From Streptomyces sp. 840.1 (GTDB taxonomy: Bacteria > Actinomycetota > Actinomycetes > Streptomycetales > Streptomycetaceae): a stretch of DNA of 64,000 nt. The position numbers and the translations under genes are program-made. Of this stretch, positions 61,567 through 64,000 are shown piece after piece. Positions within the stretch are counted from its first letter, which is position 1. Every line of letters starts with the position of its first letter. The stretch covers positions 5,260,001-5,324,000 of the forward strand of contig NZ_RJUU01000001.1 of NCBI RefSeq assembly GCF_003751445.1. The letters run 5' to 3'. The notes beneath the pieces were generated by a model. That model saw nothing but the letters and a program-made list of their open reading frames with translations, did not search any database and had not been told where the DNA came from.

Positions 61567-62625
61567 GTGTCCGCCAACAGGATTCAGCACAAGGTGAATC
61601 ACGTCGCGCTGGTCGTGGACTGTTCGGGTTCCATGCGTCCGCACCAGGGTCAGCTCATTCGTGTCGTGGACGAGTTCGTGGCCGGTCTGAAGGCCGAGTC
61701 GGACAGCCTCGGTCATGAAACCCGGATCAGTCTCTATTCCTTCGACCACAGGGTGGAGAACCTGGTCTGGGACATGGACGTGAAGCATCTGCCGTCCATG
61801 CGGGGCCTGTACAGGGTCAATAACGGTGCGACGGCCCTCATCGAGGCTTCGTTGAAGTCCCTGGACGATCTGGGTCACATCTGGGAGGAATACGGCGAGC
61901 ACAGCTTCCTGCAGATCGTGGTGACGGACGGCGAGGAGAACGCCTCCGGCGGCGACCGGCGGCACGACGGCGACATGACCGTCCTCGGCCCCTGGCTCGA
62001 CCGGATCGCGGCGAAGATGGGCGGCCTCCCCGGCCACTGGACGTCCGCGATCCTCGTGCCGAACTCGCTGGCCAAGCGCACCGCCCAGAACTACGGCTTC
62101 CCGGCCGGGAACATCGCCATCTGGGACGCGGATTCGCAGGAGGGCGTCGAGGAGGCGATCGGCACCGTGCGTGCCGCCGCCACGAGCTTCCTGCGCGGCC
62201 GCGAGCAGGGTGTGCGCGGCACAAAGAACCTGTTCGCTGTCGGCCAGGGCATATCGGTTGACGAGGTGCGCGCGAATCTCGACCCGATACCGGCCGACAA
62301 GTACCGCCTCCTGAAGGTCGACAAGGAGATCGAGATCCGGCCCTTCGTCGATTCGCATCCGGGTGTGACGTACGAACGCGGCTCTTGCTATTACCAATTG
62401 GGCGCCCGCGCCCAGGTGCAGCCCAACAAGGAGGTAATCGTCGTCGAGAAGGACACCGATCGCGCCTATACGGGCGATGCCGCGCGCAATCTCCTTTTCG
62501 GTACGGGAATCCAGGGGACGGTCTCGGTGAAGGCGGGAAACAATCCCGCGCTGGAGGTGTATGTGCAGAGCCGTTCGGTGAACAGGAAACTCAAACCGAA
62601 GACGCGTCTGCTCATCATGCTCTGA
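61567..62625 (+). CDS. VWA-domain protein
   Basis: Protein of 352 residues from GTG 61567 with GAAGGAG just upstream. Residues 10-210 are a von Willebrand A domain with a perfect MIDAS: D18-x-S20-x-S22 (VVDCSGSM), NNGATALIEA and VVTDGEEN. The C-terminal 130 residues are beta-rich (VDEVRANLDPIPADKYRLLK, EIEIRPFVDSHPGVTYERGS, CYYQLGARAQVQPNKEVIVV). This two-domain architecture occurs in phage-related and tellurium-resistance-like loci. It has no signal peptide or membrane segment. The partner is unknown. Confidence 0.8.
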   Translation: MSANRIQHKVNHVALVVDCSGSMRPHQGQLIRVVDEFVAGLKAESDSLGHETRISLYSFDHRVENLVWDMDVKHLPSMRGLYRVNNGATALIEASLKSLDDLGHIWEEYGEHSFLQIVVTDGEENASGGDRRHDGDMTVLGPWLDRIAAKMGGLPGHWTSAILVPNSLAKRTAQNYGFPAGNIAIWDADSQEGVEEAIGTVRAAATSFLRGREQGVRGTKNLFAVGQGISVDEVRANLDPIPADKYRLLKVDKEIEIRPFVDSHPGVTYERGSCYYQLGARAQVQPNKEVIVVEKDTDRAYTGDAARNLLFGTGIQGTVSVKAGNNPALEVYVQSRSVNRKLKPKTRLLIML

Positions 62626-62673
62626 GCGGGGCGGCCCGAGCGGGTCCAGCGGCCCACTTCCAGGCCTTGGGAA

Positions 62674-62689
62674 ATACCCCGGGGGGTAT
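62674..62689 (+). promoter_or_regulatory. CsoR/CstR-type operator, copy 1
   Basis: ATACCCCGGGGGGTAT is the G-tract palindrome ATACCCC-N2-GGGGTAT bound by CsoR-family repressors. It lies 59 bp before the MBL-rhodanese gene, with copy 2 at 62710. Confidence 0.8.
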
Positions 62690-62709
62690 CACTGTTACAG
62701 TGGACGAAG

Positions 62710-62725
62710 ATACCCCCCGGGGTAA
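62710..62725 (+). promoter_or_regulatory. CsoR/CstR-type operator, copy 2
   Basis: ATACCCCCCGGGGTAA matches copy 1 with one changed end base; centres are 36 bp apart. TTACAGT between the copies may be the -10 box, so a repressor bound at both sites would block the promoter. Confidence 0.75.
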
Positions 62726-62747
62726 ATCGCTATGGAGGGAGACGGCC

Positions 62748-64000
62748 GTGTTCTTCGTGGACACCCTGGAGACCGAAGGCCTGGGCAACCGCAGCTATCT
62801 CGCGGGCGGGGCGTCGACGGCGGTGGTCGTCGACCCGCCGCGCGACGTGGAGCGAGTCCTGGCGGCGGCCGCCGGGAGAGGGGTGCGGATCGGGTACGTG
62901 GTGGAGACGCACATACACAACGACTACGTCACCGGTGGACTGGAACTGGCCCGGCTGACCGGTGCGCGGTATCTGGTGCCCGCGTCGGCCCGGGTCTCCT
63001 TCGACCGGGTCCCGGTCGAGGACGGCGACAGCGTCAGCGTCGACACCGGGCTGAGCCTGCGGGCGCTGGCCACCCCCGGACACACCCCGCACCACACCGC
63101 GTACGTGCTGGTCGAGGACGGGCGGGAGGTGGCCGCGTTCACCGGCGGCTCGCTGCTGATCGGCGCGGTGGGCCGTCCCGACCTGGTCGAGCCCCGGCTG
63201 ACCGAGGAGCTGGCCCGCTCCCAGTACGCCTCCGTCCACCGGCTGGCAGGAGAGCTCCACGACGAAGTCCGGGTGCTGCCCACCCATGGCTTCGGAAGCT
63301 TCTGCTCCGCCTCCCGGGCCGGCGGCGATGCCACCACCATCGGCAAGGAGCGGGCCGGTAACGACGCGCTCACCCTGGACGTCGACACCTTCGTGGCGCA
63401 GACACTCGCCGGTCTTGAGGACGTGCCCGCCTACTACGCGCACATGGGCCCGATCAACGCGAACGGCCCCGCGCCGGCGGATCTGACCCCGCCCCGGACC
63501 GCCGACGCCGAGGAGATCGCCCAGCGCCTGGCCGCCGGGGAATGGGTGGTCGACCTGCGCAGCCGTACCGCGTTCTCGCGGGGCCATGTCGCCGGGACGT
63601 TCAACTTCGAGGCCGCGGGCAGCCTCGCCACCTATCTGGCCTGGCTGATCCCCTGGGGCAAACCCGTCACCCTCCTGGCCGCCTCCGCCGAACAGCTCGC
63701 CGGCGCCCAGCGGGAGCTGGTGCGGGTCGGCATCGAGCGGCCCGCTGCCGCCGCCACCGGTGAGCCGTCCTCCTGGCTGCGGCCGGGACAGGAGCTGCGC
63801 TCCTTCCCGCGCGCGGACTTCGCCGCCCTGGAGCAGGCGCTCGGGCGCGGCGATGACGTCGTGGTGCTGGACGTACGCCGCGACTCCGAACGCGCCGGCG
63901 AGTACGTGCGCGGATCGGTGCACATCCCCTTGCACGAACTGCGCGAGCGCGCCGCCGAGGTTCCGGCCGGAGTGGTGTGGGTGCACTGCGCGGGCGGGAT
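62748..64000 (+). CDS. Persulfide dioxygenase-rhodanese (CstB-like), partial at right edge
   Basis: At least 417 residues from GTG 62748 (GGAGGGAG upstream); the 3' end is outside the window. Residues 1-235 are a metallo-beta-lactamase domain of the ETHE1 type: THIHNDYVTG (H55, H57, D59), TPGHTPHHTAYV, GGSLLIGAVGRPDLV and THGFGSFCSA. A rhodanese-like domain without a catalytic Cys (about 255-320) follows. A second rhodanese domain ends in VVWVHCAGG, with Cys414 as the active-site residue at the edge. CstB oxidises persulfides to thiosulfate. The CsoR/CstR-type operators upstream fit persulfide control. Confidence 0.87.
   Translation, partial: MFFVDTLETEGLGNRSYLAGGASTAVVVDPPRDVERVLAAAAGRGVRIGYVVETHIHNDYVTGGLELARLTGARYLVPASARVSFDRVPVEDGDSVSVDTGLSLRALATPGHTPHHTAYVLVEDGREVAAFTGGSLLIGAVGRPDLVEPRLTEELARSQYASVHRLAGELHDEVRVLPTHGFGSFCSASRAGGDATTIGKERAGNDALTLDVDTFVAQTLAGLEDVPAYYAHMGPINANGPAPADLTPPRTADAEEIAQRLAAGEWVVDLRSRTAFSRGHVAGTFNFEAAGSLATYLAWLIPWGKPVTLLAASAEQLAGAQRELVRVGIERPAAAATGEPSSWLRPGQELRSFPRADFAALEQALGRGDDVVVLDVRRDSERAGEYVRGSVHIPLHELRERAAEVPAGVVWVHCAGG

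Overview
This window is high-GC actinobacterial DNA and almost certainly comes from a Streptomyces chromosome. The signs are strong G/C at third codon positions, many GTG starts, ATGA/GTGA start-stop overlaps inside operons, an AfsR/SARP-like regulator, Tat-exported lipoproteins and a cobalamin gene block of the streptomycete type. No rRNA, tRNA or CRISPR array was found.

Left part (1-7.9 kb) is an eroded accessory region. It holds a gene cut by the window edge with a PD-(D/E)xK nuclease-like motif, a multiply frameshifted GNAT pseudogene, an intact IS481-family element at a CTAG target, an IS1380 remnant, a decayed IS3-family element with perfect ends, a Doc toxin whose antitoxin is reduced to 17 codons, a restriction-enzyme fragment and a hydrolase pseudogene. 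A small intact HTH/hypothetical operon follows.

8.2-20.9 kb is the most unusual part: a prokaryotic PIWI (pPIWI_RE-type) island. A tightly packed operon encodes a Cas4/RecB-like Fe-S nuclease, a zinc-ribbon protein with a restriction-endonuclease-like tail, a DinG/XPD-like Fe-S helicase and a 922-residue pPIWI_RE protein. Just upstream are a SARP-type STAND NTPase with TPRs (convergent to the kinase) and a Hanks-type kinase divergent from the operon. I read this as an expanded and separately regulated relative of the known three-gene pPIWI_RE islands.

21.4-29 kb: a deoxynucleoside kinase; a B12-riboswitch-controlled ferredoxin/FhuF-like pair; a second B12 riboswitch driving a BtuFCD-type ABC importer; an IS5-family pseudo-element; an alpha/beta hydrolase. 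29.7-35 kb: a lipoprotein, a tiny membrane protein, an RsbQ-RsbP-RsbV-like partner-switching operon and a beta-family protein.

35.3-48.5 kb is a coherent nitrogen/polyamine locus. It has three agmatine-deiminase paralogues (two exported, one cytoplasmic), two divergent paralogous TetR regulators, a UreAB fusion plus UreC whose flap cysteine is replaced by valine, and a complete peptide/nickel-type ABC importer. Four copies of a TTGACTGAAAATTCAGTCAA-like palindrome sit before the transcription units and suggest one TetR regulon.

48.6-60.9 kb is the corrin-ring block (cobL, cobM, cbiD, cobK, cobIJ, cobH, cobG and riboswitch-controlled cobN). The right end carries a methyltransferase remnant, a VWA-domain protein and a persulfide dioxygenase-rhodanese gene behind two CsoR/CstR-type operators; that gene runs off the window.
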